DNA of 64,000 bases from Fragilaria crotonensis (Eukaryota > Bacillariophyta > Fragilariophyceae > Fragilariales > Fragilariaceae): assembly GCA_022925895.1 (NCBI GenBank), contig JAKSYS010000166.1:35447-99446 (forward strand), given 5' to 3'. A program made the translations under genes and the position numbers. The notes beneath the pieces were generated by a model, which saw only the letters and a program-made list of their open reading frames with translations, was not told the DNA's origin and made no database searches. This document shows, one piece after another, positions 54,374 through 63,834 of the stretch. How positions within the stretch are numbered: the first letter of the stretch is position 1; every line of letters starts with the position of its first letter.

Positions 54374-56494
54374 TTAGTTTTCTTGATTCTTCTCTTTTCC
54401 ATGTCGCCGTGCAACAAGGCGGGCTTTGAGTTTGTCAAGTTTGCCAGATGCTGTTTGCTTTGCTTTGAGCACAAGTTTAACTGGGATAATCAATTCATCT
54501 ACATGGGGTTTCTGGCCAAGGATGAAGGTACCATGATCAATGAGGTTCTTGATTTCCATTTTGATTGCATGAAGCCAGGCAGAGCGGATGTCATCATCAA
54601 GTTTGAGGACAGCTTGAAAGGATTGGGGTTCTGGCAAGTATTTATCAACAGGATCATCATTTTCTGTGGATGTGTCAGCAGAGGCATCAAGGGTAAGCAT
54701 GGCAGTGTGGATAGGGTCAATGGATGGTGGTGATTCAGCACATTCTTGGAAGTAAAGTGTCATCTCTTTCTGAAGGGGTGTGTGTCTCTTCTGGTGATGA
54801 GTGAGGTTGAGCAATTGAGGTGCAGGTGGTGTTGGACCAGGTTGTAGATCATCATCATCAGTGTCATCATCATTGTCAATAGTCTCAGTAGGAGAGTGGT
54901 TTTCATCATTGTTAGTGGGTTCTTCAATGAAGGAAGAGGGATTGATTCCAAGGTTGGCAACAGATCCAGTTTGGTGAATGATGGTGGGTTCTGAATTCTC
55001 AACATTTTCAAGTCCATTAGGGTCCATGTGGGAGCGGATGGGAATGGCTCCAGCAAAGGGTTTGGAGTCAAAAGCAAGGGCAGAGCTGAAATCTTCATCA
55101 AAATAAGCGTCACGGGTTGTGATAATTCGTTGAGGATGGTCTGGGGAATAGACAAGCCAGCCAGCGGAGTTTTCAGGGAATCCAATAAAAGTTCCACGGG
55201 ATGCACGTTGGAGCTGTTGTTTATAAGTGATTAACTTGTTCCGAAAGGTCGGTTCGTAACGTTTGAAATAGACTGGGCATCCAAATACGCGGAAGTTGAT
55301 GAGGCTGGGTTTTCGGCCATAACTATAGTGGAAGGGAGTTGTAGGATTTCCATCTTGATCAGTAACATTCTTTGCAGGGCAAGCATTGACAATTTGGACT
55401 GCATAGGCATGAGCATGGTGAAAGAAGGCACCTCCAAGTCTGGCAGTGTTGAGCAGAGTGTTTGCAATGTTGTGGACTTCTCTCCATTTGGCTTCACAAA
55501 TTCCATTCATTTCTTGATGTTCAGGGGCTGCAGCTTCAACTTTGATTCCAAGATTGGTGCAAGTTGAGATAAATTTGGCAGAAGTAAATGCTGTTCCAGC
55601 ATCAGTGCGGATAAAGCGGACAGATTGGGTGCGGCCAAGAAGTTCTGATTGTGTGAGCCAAGATTGCAGTGCAGTGAGAATGGATAAGGTGCTTTCAGTG
55701 GGTAGTCCAATCCAACCAGTTAGTTTGCCAGGAGTTGTCACAATGAAAAGGTAAGCAGAATAGTTAGTGCTAGTTGTCAGGCCAAAGCGGAATGGGTTTC
55801 TTAGAAGGTCAAGGTGAAGTTGATGGAATGGTTCTGAACCTTGGCGGAGTGGGACTTTGCTTCTGGCGCGTTTTTGGCTGATTGAAATTCTGATTGGCCA
55901 AGTTTGAGTGTCAGTGGCTGGTGACAAAATGTGATCATTCCAAACATGGTGAAGGGATCCAGTCATAAGATTGCGGAAATTACGATGTGCAAGGCGACGG
56001 GATGTGATCTCAAGTGGCAAGGTTGCAGTGGGTTGGTCTGGGTTTGGATTGGTTGAAGTGTCCAAGTGTTGCTCAAAAGTGATGGCAGGTGAGTTTGAAG
56101 TGTCATCAGAAGTTGGATTGGGTTGGGAAGTCATGGAGAAAGCTTGTTCAGAGGGTAGCTCTTGAAGGATGGTTGGCCATGTGTATGTTGAGTTGTTGGG
56201 AAAACGGATTGTGGTTGCTCTGTTCTGGATGATGACTGTGAAGTTTTGGGTGGCAGAGATGGCAGTCAGGGAAAGCAGACGGTGACTAAGACCTTCAATG
56301 TAGTAAACATCAGCAAGACCAAGGATAGCTTTCTGTCCTTCTGTGGTTGTAAAGAAACAGTCAGTTGTGCCTTTGAAAGTGGATATCTTGGTGGTTCCAT
56401 CAGCAAGGGAAACAGGTACATGGCAGGGTTCAACATCATGGAGATCACTGAAAACAGGAGTGTAGTGACTTGTGGCACCACTGTCAGGAGCCAA
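54374..56494 (-). CDS. Copia protease, integrase and RT N-terminus
   Basis: 706 codons. Aspartic protease: DSGATSHYTPVF at the start. Then the Copia pre-integrase region (RRLAHRNFRNLMTGSLHHVW), and the integrase core with FHQLHLDLLRN, VRFIRTDAGTAFTSAKF and APEHQEMNGICEAKWREV supplying the three acidic residues. Also RVFGCPVYFKRYEP and, near the C-terminus, SAWLHAIKMEIKNLIDHGTF, which opens the RT domain. It overlaps the gag frame end (56266), the protease being entered by a frame change near 56480-56500. Confidence 0.93.
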   Translation of the reverse strand: MAPDSGATSHYTPVFSDLHDVEPCHVPVSLADGTTKISTFKGTTDCFFTTTEGQKAILGLADVYYIEGLSHRLLSLTAISATQNFTVIIQNRATTIRFPNNSTYTWPTILQELPSEQAFSMTSQPNPTSDDTSNSPAITFEQHLDTSTNPNPDQPTATLPLEITSRRLAHRNFRNLMTGSLHHVWNDHILSPATDTQTWPIRISISQKRARSKVPLRQGSEPFHQLHLDLLRNPFRFGLTTSTNYSAYLFIVTTPGKLTGWIGLPTESTLSILTALQSWLTQSELLGRTQSVRFIRTDAGTAFTSAKFISTCTNLGIKVEAAAPEHQEMNGICEAKWREVHNIANTLLNTARLGGAFFHHAHAYAVQIVNACPAKNVTDQDGNPTTPFHYSYGRKPSLINFRVFGCPVYFKRYEPTFRNKLITYKQQLQRASRGTFIGFPENSAGWLVYSPDHPQRIITTRDAYFDEDFSSALAFDSKPFAGAIPIRSHMDPNGLENVENSEPTIIHQTGSVANLGINPSSFIEEPTNNDENHSPTETIDNDDDTDDDDLQPGPTPPAPQLLNLTHHQKRHTPLQKEMTLYFQECAESPPSIDPIHTAMLTLDASADTSTENDDPVDKYLPEPQSFQAVLKLDDDIRSAWLHAIKMEIKNLIDHGTFILGQKPHVDELIIPVKLVLKAKQTASGKLDKLKARLVARRHGKEKNQEN

Positions 56495-58000
56495 TTATCA
56501 AGATCTGGTGGTCCAAAGCGCTGATATGCAGACATGGGATCATCTGGGAAGTATTCAATTGCATCAGTGCTGGGAGGTGAGTGTGACATGGAGGGTACAA
56601 AATCATTGTCAGTCAGTGATGGGTTGATTTCCATTTGAGGCAAGTTGGTATCAGGCCAGATTGTTGGTGGTCCATTGTTAAAGACAGGGTTGGTGTTTGA
56701 TGAAGCAAGGAAGGCTTGATGGTAATGGGTTGTTTCAGCATGAGGTGAAGATGAATCAGTGACAAAATAAGCTCTTTGATTTCTGGGAGCAGTGTTCTCA
56801 TTATTGGTTGGTGACCTTGGGTTTCCTCCATTTCTGTTATTGGTGTTCTGAGGTCTGTTAGTTGCAGTTGGGCATTGTCTTGCATAGTGACCAGTTCTTC
56901 CACAATTGTTGCAAACAATGTTGGTAGCATTATTGGGTGAAGGATTTTGCCGAAATGGGGTGGAATTGCTCTGCGGTCGACGCTGGTTATTGGAATTTGA
57001 TGAAGTTGGTCGCAAGGGCGGTCGGTTGCCATGATTCGATCTAGGTGGCGGAGCGTTGCGACGATTGTTTTGGTGATTGTTCGGACGGTTTGAATGCTGA
57101 TTTTGGTTGCTCTGGGGTCTGATTGGTGGCCGATTGCTGCTGCTGTTTTGTTGGGTATAAGGTCGCAGAATTGAGCTGAGAGCTTGATGTTGTCGCGGGG
57201 TGAATTGTTTCTGGAAAGTCGGACGATGGGTAGGACGATGGAATTGTTGACGGGCAGCATTGGCATGTTGGTTATAATTGCGTTGATTTTGTGATGGCAA
57301 AGTTAGGCCACGGGATTCGTCAATATTCAAAAGATGGCTCTCAAGTTCGGAGAAAGCGGGCAATTCTTCATCGTTAAGTTCGGCTCTGCGGAGGTCGGCA
57401 TCAAAACGTTGGTAAGAGGCAGCATAAAAATGGTGATTGCTTCCACCGCGAATGGCTCTTTTAATAAGATCTGCGTCAGTATTGGGAATGCCGGCGTGGT
57501 AGCAATCGCGCGTCAAAACTCGGATGCGATTCAAATAGGAGGTTGCAACTTCATTGTGGCCTTGTTTGATTGAATAAAAGGCTTCTCTTGTGCGTTCAAC
57601 ATGATCTGGAGTAAGCGGAGCACAATGTCGGCGGAGAGTAAAGATTGCAGTTCTGGCATCTGGTGGGCCATCAATAATGTGTTTCTGGCAAGGGTCACAA
57701 ACATGTGTAAAGATTAGGTTGTAAATTGCAGTGCCAATGAAGGGATGGGAGTAGGAAATCTGTTTGGGCCAAAGATCAAAGACTTGGCGTGTCAGGGAGA
57801 GATGTTACAAACGATGCGGAGGTTATCCATGAAGGCATTGAATTGTCGGCGTCGGGCGACAAGATCGGTTGGATAAGAAAGTTTGCGGAGATTGGCATTT
57901 TTGGCATATTTCAAAAGGGTTTTAGTTAAATCTTCAATGGGTGGATAAGTGAAGTCAGTTCTGGTTGAAGAAGTAAGTGCATCTGGGGATTGCAAAGGGA
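56266..58000 (-). CDS. Copia Gag capsid and zinc knuckle
   Basis: Capsid-like sequence begins near 57995 (ARRRQFNAFMDNLRIVCN), passes a frame change near 57800 and 57540, and continues as MNRIRVLTRDCYHAGIPNTD, LIKRAIRGGSNHHFYAAS, then an Asn/Gln/Pro-rich linker. CNNCGRTGHYARQC at about 56878-56919 is a CCHC zinc knuckle that binds RNA. The frame ends at 56266 inside the protease-coding region of the next frame, so one base is missing or a programmed shift is used. Confidence 0.85.
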
Positions 58001-59740
58001 TCTGAGGAGGGTCATCCTGTTGGTCTTCATTATCTTCATCATCAGTAAAGAATGTTTCATGAATTGGAGGATAGGCAAAAGTTGGATGTTTTGCAGGTTT
58101 GTCCTTTGCTGCAGGTTTGGAGGAGTGTCTGTCTTTGGTGAAGAGGATGTTTCAATTTGGGTGTCTGGTTGCACAGATTTTGGAGACAGAATTTGTGTTA
58201 CAGTTCGTGAAAGGCGTTTCAAAGGATTTTCGGCAGGTGTGTCAATTTCTTGAGCTTGGACGTCAGAAGATGGCTGATTTGCATCAATATTTGGTTTCGT
58301 GTCGGGAAATGTCAGTTTCGGAAGAATTGTCAGAAGTATCTGGATCTGCAGTTTCTGGTTCAATTTCAGGGGATTTTCTTCTTGAAGAGACGATCTACGG
58401 GTGCGGACAACCATAAGGGCTGTGTGTTCACAAAAAGATGATTCTTGTTTGTCCAATTGAAATCTTACTACATTACAATTACTGCTGTCCATTCTTGTAG
58501 CATTTACACCAATGTGTCTGTACAGGCAAGAAGGATCAGGTAAGTTGCAAGTAGTAACCTGGTTGTTAAAGAGACTAGTGTTCACACCAGACTCACCAGG
58601 GGGGTTGCTCAAGATATTGGGTTCAGAGTCTTTGATGAAAGGATATTCAGGATGATTGTGTTGTTGCCAGTAATATGAAAAAGGATTGTGAGTGATCTGA
58701 GACAATGGGTTGCTGAGGGCATTCTCAAGGTGTGGGAGGGCCCAGGATCCATAGACATCGGTGGATCCACGTTTTGTAGTAATCACTTGGATGAGGCGAG
58801 TTGCAAGAGACAAGGGAATGGTTTTGGGATCATCAATGACATGATAAACAGGGTTTGGTTGGCGCCAAAGTTGGCTAGGATTGTTGGGGCAAGTCCAGGG
58901 ATTGGCAGCATAACAGGTGTTCATTGGAATGCAAGCTTGGTCATTGAAAAGCTGTTGGACTGTTGTTGTTGTGTAAGGTTTGATGGTCCCATTGTGTTGG
59001 TGAAAAATGATTGGTTTGTTCTCCTTGTTGTAGATAATAGGGAAAATGTGAGCACTTGGCAATGGAATAGGAAGCTCAGTTGGGGATCCTGGAGTGTAAG
59101 AAGGAGTTGGCTGATGCTCTTGGGTGTTGCCTTGGTAGATAAGGACTTTGGTTGGCAAGGGTGTTTGAGGTAGGACACATTGAGGGTCAGTGACATTGAT
59201 GTTGGAAACAACTCTGAACATGGTGTATTCATGATCTGGCAGGAAATCAATGGAATGGTTGATGGTATCTGTCTTGATGGGGTCAAAGTAAGACTTAAGG
59301 GTTGCATAATCACAGTTTCCAATTGGGATGGTGAAGTTCTGAAGATCATTGGAAGTGAGCGGACGGCAGATGACAAAATTGACGGCAATAGCAGTGGCTT
59401 TTGAGTGCATGATTGATAACTGTTCAGGTGTGGGTGATGTGGCCATTGGGAAGGCTGAGCAATTGTGATTCATGAGTAGGTCAACAGGAGGAAGGGAACC
59501 AATGCAGATGTTTGAGGGTTGCAAATGTAAGTCATCTCCAGTTGTGAGTTTGGCAGTCAAAGTTGCATGTTGGCGGAGTGTTGCTGAGATTAAGACACGG
59601 GCAACATGGGAAGCAGATGGAGATATTCCAGTTGTAGGTTCTCCAAAACCGTTGACAAGCGGTGAATGAGTGAATGCAATGAGGGATGCAGAGTCCAAAT
59701 GTGTAGGAGTTTGAATATGGGAAGTCCTGGTGCTGTCCAA
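57926..59740 (-). CDS. Extra 5' ORF of the Copia element, unknown function
   Basis: A 604-codon minus-strand frame upstream of the capsid, Pro/Thr/Asn-rich with some globular-looking parts (VNFVICRPLTSNDLQNFTIP, YATLKSYFDPIKTD, VYGSWALPHLENALSNPLSQ). I recognise no domain. Its 3' end overlaps the start of the capsid frame, so it may be the N-terminal extension of Gag. Standard Copia elements lack this segment. Confidence 0.6.
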   Translation of the reverse strand: MDSTRTSHIQTPTHLDSASLIAFTHSPLVNGFGEPTTGISPSASHVARVLISATLRQHATLTAKLTTGDDLHLQPSNICIGSLPPVDLLMNHNCSAFPMATSPTPEQLSIMHSKATAIAVNFVICRPLTSNDLQNFTIPIGNCDYATLKSYFDPIKTDTINHSIDFLPDHEYTMFRVVSNINVTDPQCVLPQTPLPTKVLIYQGNTQEHQPTPSYTPGSPTELPIPLPSAHIFPIIYNKENKPIIFHQHNGTIKPYTTTTVQQLFNDQACIPMNTCYAANPWTCPNNPSQLWRQPNPVYHVIDDPKTIPLSLATRLIQVITTKRGSTDVYGSWALPHLENALSNPLSQITHNPFSYYWQQHNHPEYPFIKDSEPNILSNPPGESGVNTSLFNNQVTTCNLPDPSCLYRHIGVNATRMDSSNCNVVRFQLDKQESSFCEHTALMVVRTRRSSLQEENPLKLNQKLQIQILLTILPKLTFPDTKPNIDANQPSSDVQAQEIDTPAENPLKRLSRTVTQILSPKSVQPDTQIETSSSPKTDTPPNLQQRTNLQNIQLLPILQFMKHSLLMMKIMKTNRMTLLRSLCNPQMHLLLQPELTSLIHPLKI

Positions 59741-59763
59741 AGTGGTATCATAGGGACTGGGAG

Positions 59764-61202
59764 TCAGTTGCTGATCTTGGAAGAATTTGATAATGAAGCG
59801 CGGGACATCTCTGAAGTTACTTCGGTTCGGGAAAAGTCGTAGAGCGGTCGCAAAGTTGGGATATTGCGAATGATATCAGCAAGTTCAGGGGTTGGTGAGG
59901 GCATGAAGATGTTTGTCCCTGAATATAAAGGTGGATGAGGTACATCATTTTGAAGGCATAAAGGATGGATAGGGAGCATTCATGTCCAAAGGATCCAGGT
60001 TCATAGTCACTCAAAGGGATACAAATAATGATGGGGTGCCATTAGTGAGTTGAGATCTGTGCTCAGAAGAAAGATTGTCCATGACCAAATTGGTTGTTCT
60101 GTTGAAAGTGTGTTGGATGCATTGAATGAATTCCTCTTGATTGGGGTCTTTGTCAGATCCAGCAATGAGAATGGGATAAAGGTTGCACATCAGGTGGCGA
60201 AGATGTTCGGTCGTCAAGTCGCGAATGCATTGTTTGGTGACTGGATTTGACTGAATATAACGTAGGCAGAAGCTTGCAGCTGTGATACTTGAATCAACAC
60301 ATGTTGGAAGGTTGCACATGGTGATTGGCCCATTGATGTCATCTTGAAGAGTTGCATCAGCATAGAAAAGAAGTGAGGCATGTGGATTGGTTCTGGAATC
60401 CAAATCAGAATGGTGTTGCAAAAGGGGACATGATGGATTGGGTCCAAGACATTGTCTTCAGGGCAAGGGTGTGCAGTTTGTCAAGGCGGTATGGAAGCTC
60501 CAAAGTTTCATCATCATCAGATAGTTCAAGAAATGCTGTGATTCCAGTTGATGTGGAAAGGCAATCAAAGGTACTGTCATTGCTGCTGCTCAAATTGGAA
60601 AACAAGGGACTGAAAAGTTCTGAATTGAGACTGATTGCTGGAGAAGGTGGTGCATCAAGATTCCTAGGTCCAGAGGTGTTGAAGGTTTTCAAATAATTGT
60701 CTGACATGGTTGAGTTCTGTTTCTGCTTGAAGGAGTTGAAGGGGTCTCAGTTTCATCATCATCAATTGAAATGGTGAATGGGATTGCAGCATTGATAGGT
60801 GGCTTGACATAAAAGGGTTGGCAACATTGATGGAGTTGCAAATTGCATTTGCTTGGACTTGGTTGGTGGTAACAGGCTTGCTGGTCTTGGAATATTTTTC
60901 GTCATTTTTATATTTTTGGTAGCTTTTCTGGTTGTCATCCTGTCCATGAGAGTTAGGGAATCCAAAGTTTTAACTGTGAAGGAATCTGGGATAAATGAGC
61001 TGGTGTCTGTGCTGTCATCATTGTCTGAGGAATCTGGGACTGAGTAGGGAGAGTTTTGAATCATTGGGAGTGCATCAAGTTGTTTTGGAGATTCCTTTTT
61101 GTCGCCGTTGCTTTGTTCTTCAACTTCAACGTCAGCGGGAGCTTTTGTGCTTTGGTGGGCAGCGTCTGATCGCGAACGGAAAGGCATAATTGTTTGGGAC
61201 AC
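59764..61202 (-). CDS. Further extra coding-like segments of the Copia element
   Basis: Minus-strand frames at 61202-60762, 60707-60405, 60421-60011 and 60014-59764 follow each other with small shifts and look like one broken coding region. Compositions are protein-like (TKQCIRDLTTEHLRHLMCNL; IQCIQHTFNRTTNLVMDNLS), with acidic Ser-rich linkers. No domain recognised. Single-base indels probably separate what was one frame. Confidence 0.5.
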
Positions 61203-61274
61203 GGGCAGTAGATGGAGAAGACACTTGAAGCATTAACTACGTCACTATCGTCGTCGTCATCGTCATCCATATCG

Positions 61275-62066
61275 TCATCGCGATAAATGTTGGTCGTGGA
61301 GCGCTGGAATGTCGTCAGACGCGTCAGTCATTTCGTCATCGTCCACGGGATCGCCGTTGTAATTAGGAACACGAGCATGGCCGTTAGGTTGGTCACGAAT
61401 TGGACGTTGGTAATTAGGAGAGGGGACGTCAGAAGGCGGGGTTGGCGCGCGCGGACGGATAGGCGTGGGTAGGATTTCAAAACCGGTCGGACGCAAGATG
61501 ACGTTTGCGTTATGGGGAAAAATATGGACGGACGGGCTGCCAAATGTCGCAGCTGCAGTACTGAAAGAGATCTGTACGATCGTCGTAGAAATGTCATTGG
61601 CAGTTCGGCGCGGGGGTCCAATGTGTCCCAAGTCCAGGACTCTTGGGAGCTGATGGTGCGAATCACCACGATCATGGTCGTGGTCGGAAATGGGAAATGG
61701 GGTTCGCCATGGGGTCGCTTTGAGCGGCGATATCTCCGGATTGGTCGCTCCGATTTTCGTAAGTGGGAGCTCTTTTTGCAGGTCTTGGAGCGCCGGAGGA
61801 GTTTCTGACTTTACTTTTTGTCGTGTGAAGGTCCGAACGCCCAACGAAATTGATTTGTTGACTTCCACATTCACGAACATATTGGCGGGTTTTATAACGA
61901 ATCTCTGGCTGTTTTTGCGTCTGAAAACGCATCCTTTTCGCAGGGGAAGCATCAGGGGAGGAGGCAGGGACGTCTGAGTCATCGAATTGTCGCTTCCTGG
62001 TGGATTTTGGGCGGGTGGGAGCAGGAATCTTGCGGTCGTCGTCACTGCGAACGCTGTAGTCGTCAT
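61275..62066 (-). CDS. Pro/Arg-rich extra ORF of the Copia element
   Basis: 263 codons overlapping the end of the upstream frame (61672). It is rich in Pro, Arg and Asp (PTPIRPRAPTPPSDVPSPNY; DDDEMTDASDDIPAL). Likely a disordered part of the same extended protein. The overlap implies a frameshift, real or artefactual, near 61.7-62.0 kb. Confidence 0.45.
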   Translation of the reverse strand: MTTTAFAVTTTARFLLPPAQNPPGSDNSMTQTSLPPPLMLPLRKGCVFRRKNSQRFVIKPANMFVNVEVNKSISLGVRTFTRQKVKSETPPALQDLQKELPLTKIGATNPEISPLKATPWRTPFPISDHDHDRGDSHHQLPRVLDLGHIGPPRRTANDISTTIVQISFSTAAATFGSPSVHIFPHNANVILRPTGFEILPTPIRPRAPTPPSDVPSPNYQRPIRDQPNGHARVPNYNGDPVDDDEMTDASDDIPALHDQHLSR

Positions 62067-63348
62067 CTTGGTCGTCGTCGTCGACGTCGCTTTCGTCGAA
62101 TAAGTCTGTCTGGGGTTGGTAACTGCGAATAGGGGAAGGATGGTGAGTGCCCTGGATGTCTGGAATGTACTCCTGCTTGATTCTCATGACTTTATGAGTA
62201 GTAGAGCGCTCTGCAGTCGCGCTGTCGATGGCCTCGGCGTTGCTAGCCGCTTCATCGTTGTCGTCGTCGTCGGTTTCGGTGGCCCTGAATGTTTTGTTGC
62301 GCCCAATAGGAGTAGTAAGGATGCCCTGGGAGAAAGTTGCAGCTGTTGGATGGTTTCTGGTGGCGCGGGAGGACTTGTTGTTGCGCTCGGAGTTGGCGCG
62401 TTCGATGGCCTCGGCGATGACGGCCGCTTCATCGGTGTCGGATTCGTAGGTAGTGATTGCAGCAGGTTTAGGAAGCTTCTTCTTTTTCATTGTAGTTTGT
62501 TGATTGCCCAGTTTGGCTCTCTTAGAGCGAGTTAGATAGAGGGTGGGATGGGTGGGCGTAGCGGCAGGAATGTTGACATCTGCGCTCATGACGACTGGAG
62601 GCTCCGTTTCGGAGGCAAGAAAGGGGGACGAGTCCTTCTTCTTCGACTTCTTGTCGGCTTTCGTAAGGTTGAAGCGAATGGTGGGCATGGTGGGTGGGGC
62701 TGAAATGCTGCTGAAGGGGCTGGGGCTGCTGTTAACTAAGTTCTTAAATATTTGTGCACTTTGAATCTGGGGAGCTCTGTTGAAAAATTCTGTTATTTTC
62801 AGTTGCTTCAGATCTGACAGTTTAGATGGAAGCATAACTGAATTCCTGAGCCTAACTAACCTGAAGGTATCAGAGTTAAAAAGGGCAGAGGACGCCTGCC
62901 TAAGTCGGTTGATTCTAGGCGAGTGAACCATGATAGATTCTGCGTGCGAGCGCGGAGTGGAGGCCAGACCATGGTTAAATCGGGCGCACGCCAGACCGGG
63001 GTCGCAGGCAGGTGGTGACGTCACGGTGACGGTATCGGTCGCTACAGTACGAACGTTGGCCGGTGCTACGGTTTCAGGACTACTGGATGCTACGCTAGCG
63101 GCAGAGGAAGCGGGAGTGCTAGTAGCAAACGCGACGGTATACGCGTGGGAGTCTACTGGACGGGTATACTGAGCTACGGTATGACTAGGCGTAACTACAG
63201 TACATGTAGACGTAGACACAGTGCTAGTAGGCGAAGCAACTGTGCTAGTATCTGTAGGTACGATGCAAGTAGATGGTGCTACGTTGCGCGTAGGTGACAC
63301 TACAGTATGTGGACGTGGGTGGAGTCCTACGGTGACGTCGGTAGCCAA
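61672..63348 (-). CDS. ORF starting in the 5' LTR and crossing the primer-binding site
   Basis: 558 codons open from within the 5' LTR (ATDVTVGLHPRPHTVV) through the LTR end and primer-binding site into the internal region (MVHSPRINRLRQASSALFNS; SDLKQLKITEFFNRAPQIQ), ending in an acidic and Lys-rich tail (KRMRFQTQKQPEIRYKTRQY). In the other LTR the same frame reaches farther upstream to an ATG (MYNFRSSVTDHDD), because it has one more A in a run. An internal ATG at 62932-62930, on the LTR border, is an alternative start. Function unknown. Confidence 0.55.
   Translation of the reverse strand: MATDVTVGLHPRPHTVVSPTRNVAPSTCIVPTDTSTVASPTSTVSTSTCTVVTPSHTVAQYTRPVDSHAYTVAFATSTPASSAASVASSSPETVAPANVRTVATDTVTVTSPPACDPGLACARFNHGLASTPRSHAESIMVHSPRINRLRQASSALFNSDTFRLVRLRNSVMLPSKLSDLKQLKITEFFNRAPQIQSAQIFKNLVNSSPSPFSSISAPPTMPTIRFNLTKADKKSKKKDSSPFLASETEPPVVMSADVNIPAATPTHPTLYLTRSKRAKLGNQQTTMKKKKLPKPAAITTYESDTDEAAVIAEAIERANSERNNKSSRATRNHPTAATFSQGILTTPIGRNKTFRATETDDDDNDEAASNAEAIDSATAERSTTHKVMRIKQEYIPDIQGTHHPSPIRSYQPQTDLFDESDVDDDDQDDDYSVRSDDDRKIPAPTRPKSTRKRQFDDSDVPASSPDASPAKRMRFQTQKQPEIRYKTRQYVRECGSQQINFVGRSDLHTTKSKVRNSSGAPRPAKRAPTYENRSDQSGDIAAQSDPMANPISHFRPRP
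62915..62930 (-). promoter_or_regulatory. Primer-binding site
   Basis: Immediately after the 5' LTR, minus strand TGGTTCACTCGCC. This would pair with a tRNA 3' end reading GGCGAGUGAACCA, whose CCA supports the call. I cannot say which tRNA this is without a tRNA set from the same genome. Confidence 0.7.
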
Positions 63349-63829
63349 GTGGGTACTAGTACACTGGCTATCGCTACAGGGGGACTGAATCGTGACGACG
63401 GCGGGTAAAAGTCGTCATGGTCAGTTACGCTGCTACGAAAATTGTACATTGTTAAAATCGGGGGCCGGACTAAATATATTTACAGTGGTAGACAAATTTG
63501 TGAGAAATTGTTGATCATCAAATGATGATCAACTTCTTTGATGAGTGTTCTCAGGAACACTCAGGATCACAAAGAAACGGTGCACGTCTGAAGAGTGCAC
63601 GTCTGAAAGGTGTACGTCTGAAGAGGTCGTACGAGGCCGAGCGTTGGGCGAGAAAATGGTCGTTTATGCAACGAACGACATGAATTTGATCATTGCAATT
63701 TTGGAGTGGGATATGATTCCCGTACGACAGTAACGATACGACGTATACTGTTTACTAGCCTAATGTGAAGTGTCGTACTGAATAATGTAGATAGTAAAAA
63801 TACGTAGGAGCGGTGCTAAAAGTCTGTCA
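62931..63829 (-). repeat. 5' LTR of the Copia element
   Basis: 899 bp. It differs from the 3' LTR by four transitions (near 63058, 63127, 63691, 63815) and seven one-base indels, six of them shorter here and mostly in A or T runs. Promoter and polyadenylation signals cannot be placed by eye. Confidence 0.93.
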
Positions 63830-63834
63830 CGGCG
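63830..63834. repeat. Target-site duplication CGGCG, right copy
   Basis: Matches 51895-51899. Confidence 0.8.

Larger units (their letters stand above)
51900..63829 (-). mobile_element. Copia-type LTR retrotransposon, 11.9 kb, full length
   Basis: Bounded by two nearly identical LTRs of 904 and 899 bp that begin TG and end CA, with a 5-bp TSD. It is oriented on the minus strand: 5' LTR at 62931-63829, primer-binding site next to it, gag and pol reading toward 52.8 kb, polypurine tract, 3' LTR. Pol order is protease, integrase, RT, RNase H, which defines Copia. About 5 kb of extra coding-like sequence lies between the 5' LTR and the capsid region, about doubling the usual Copia length. Only four substitutions separate the LTRs, so the insertion is recent. 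Confidence 0.95.

Noticed and set aside
62116-62535. Plus-strand ORFs within the Copia element
   Set aside because: They are antisense to the element's coding strand and have Val/Gly/Ser-rich composition produced by reverse reading.
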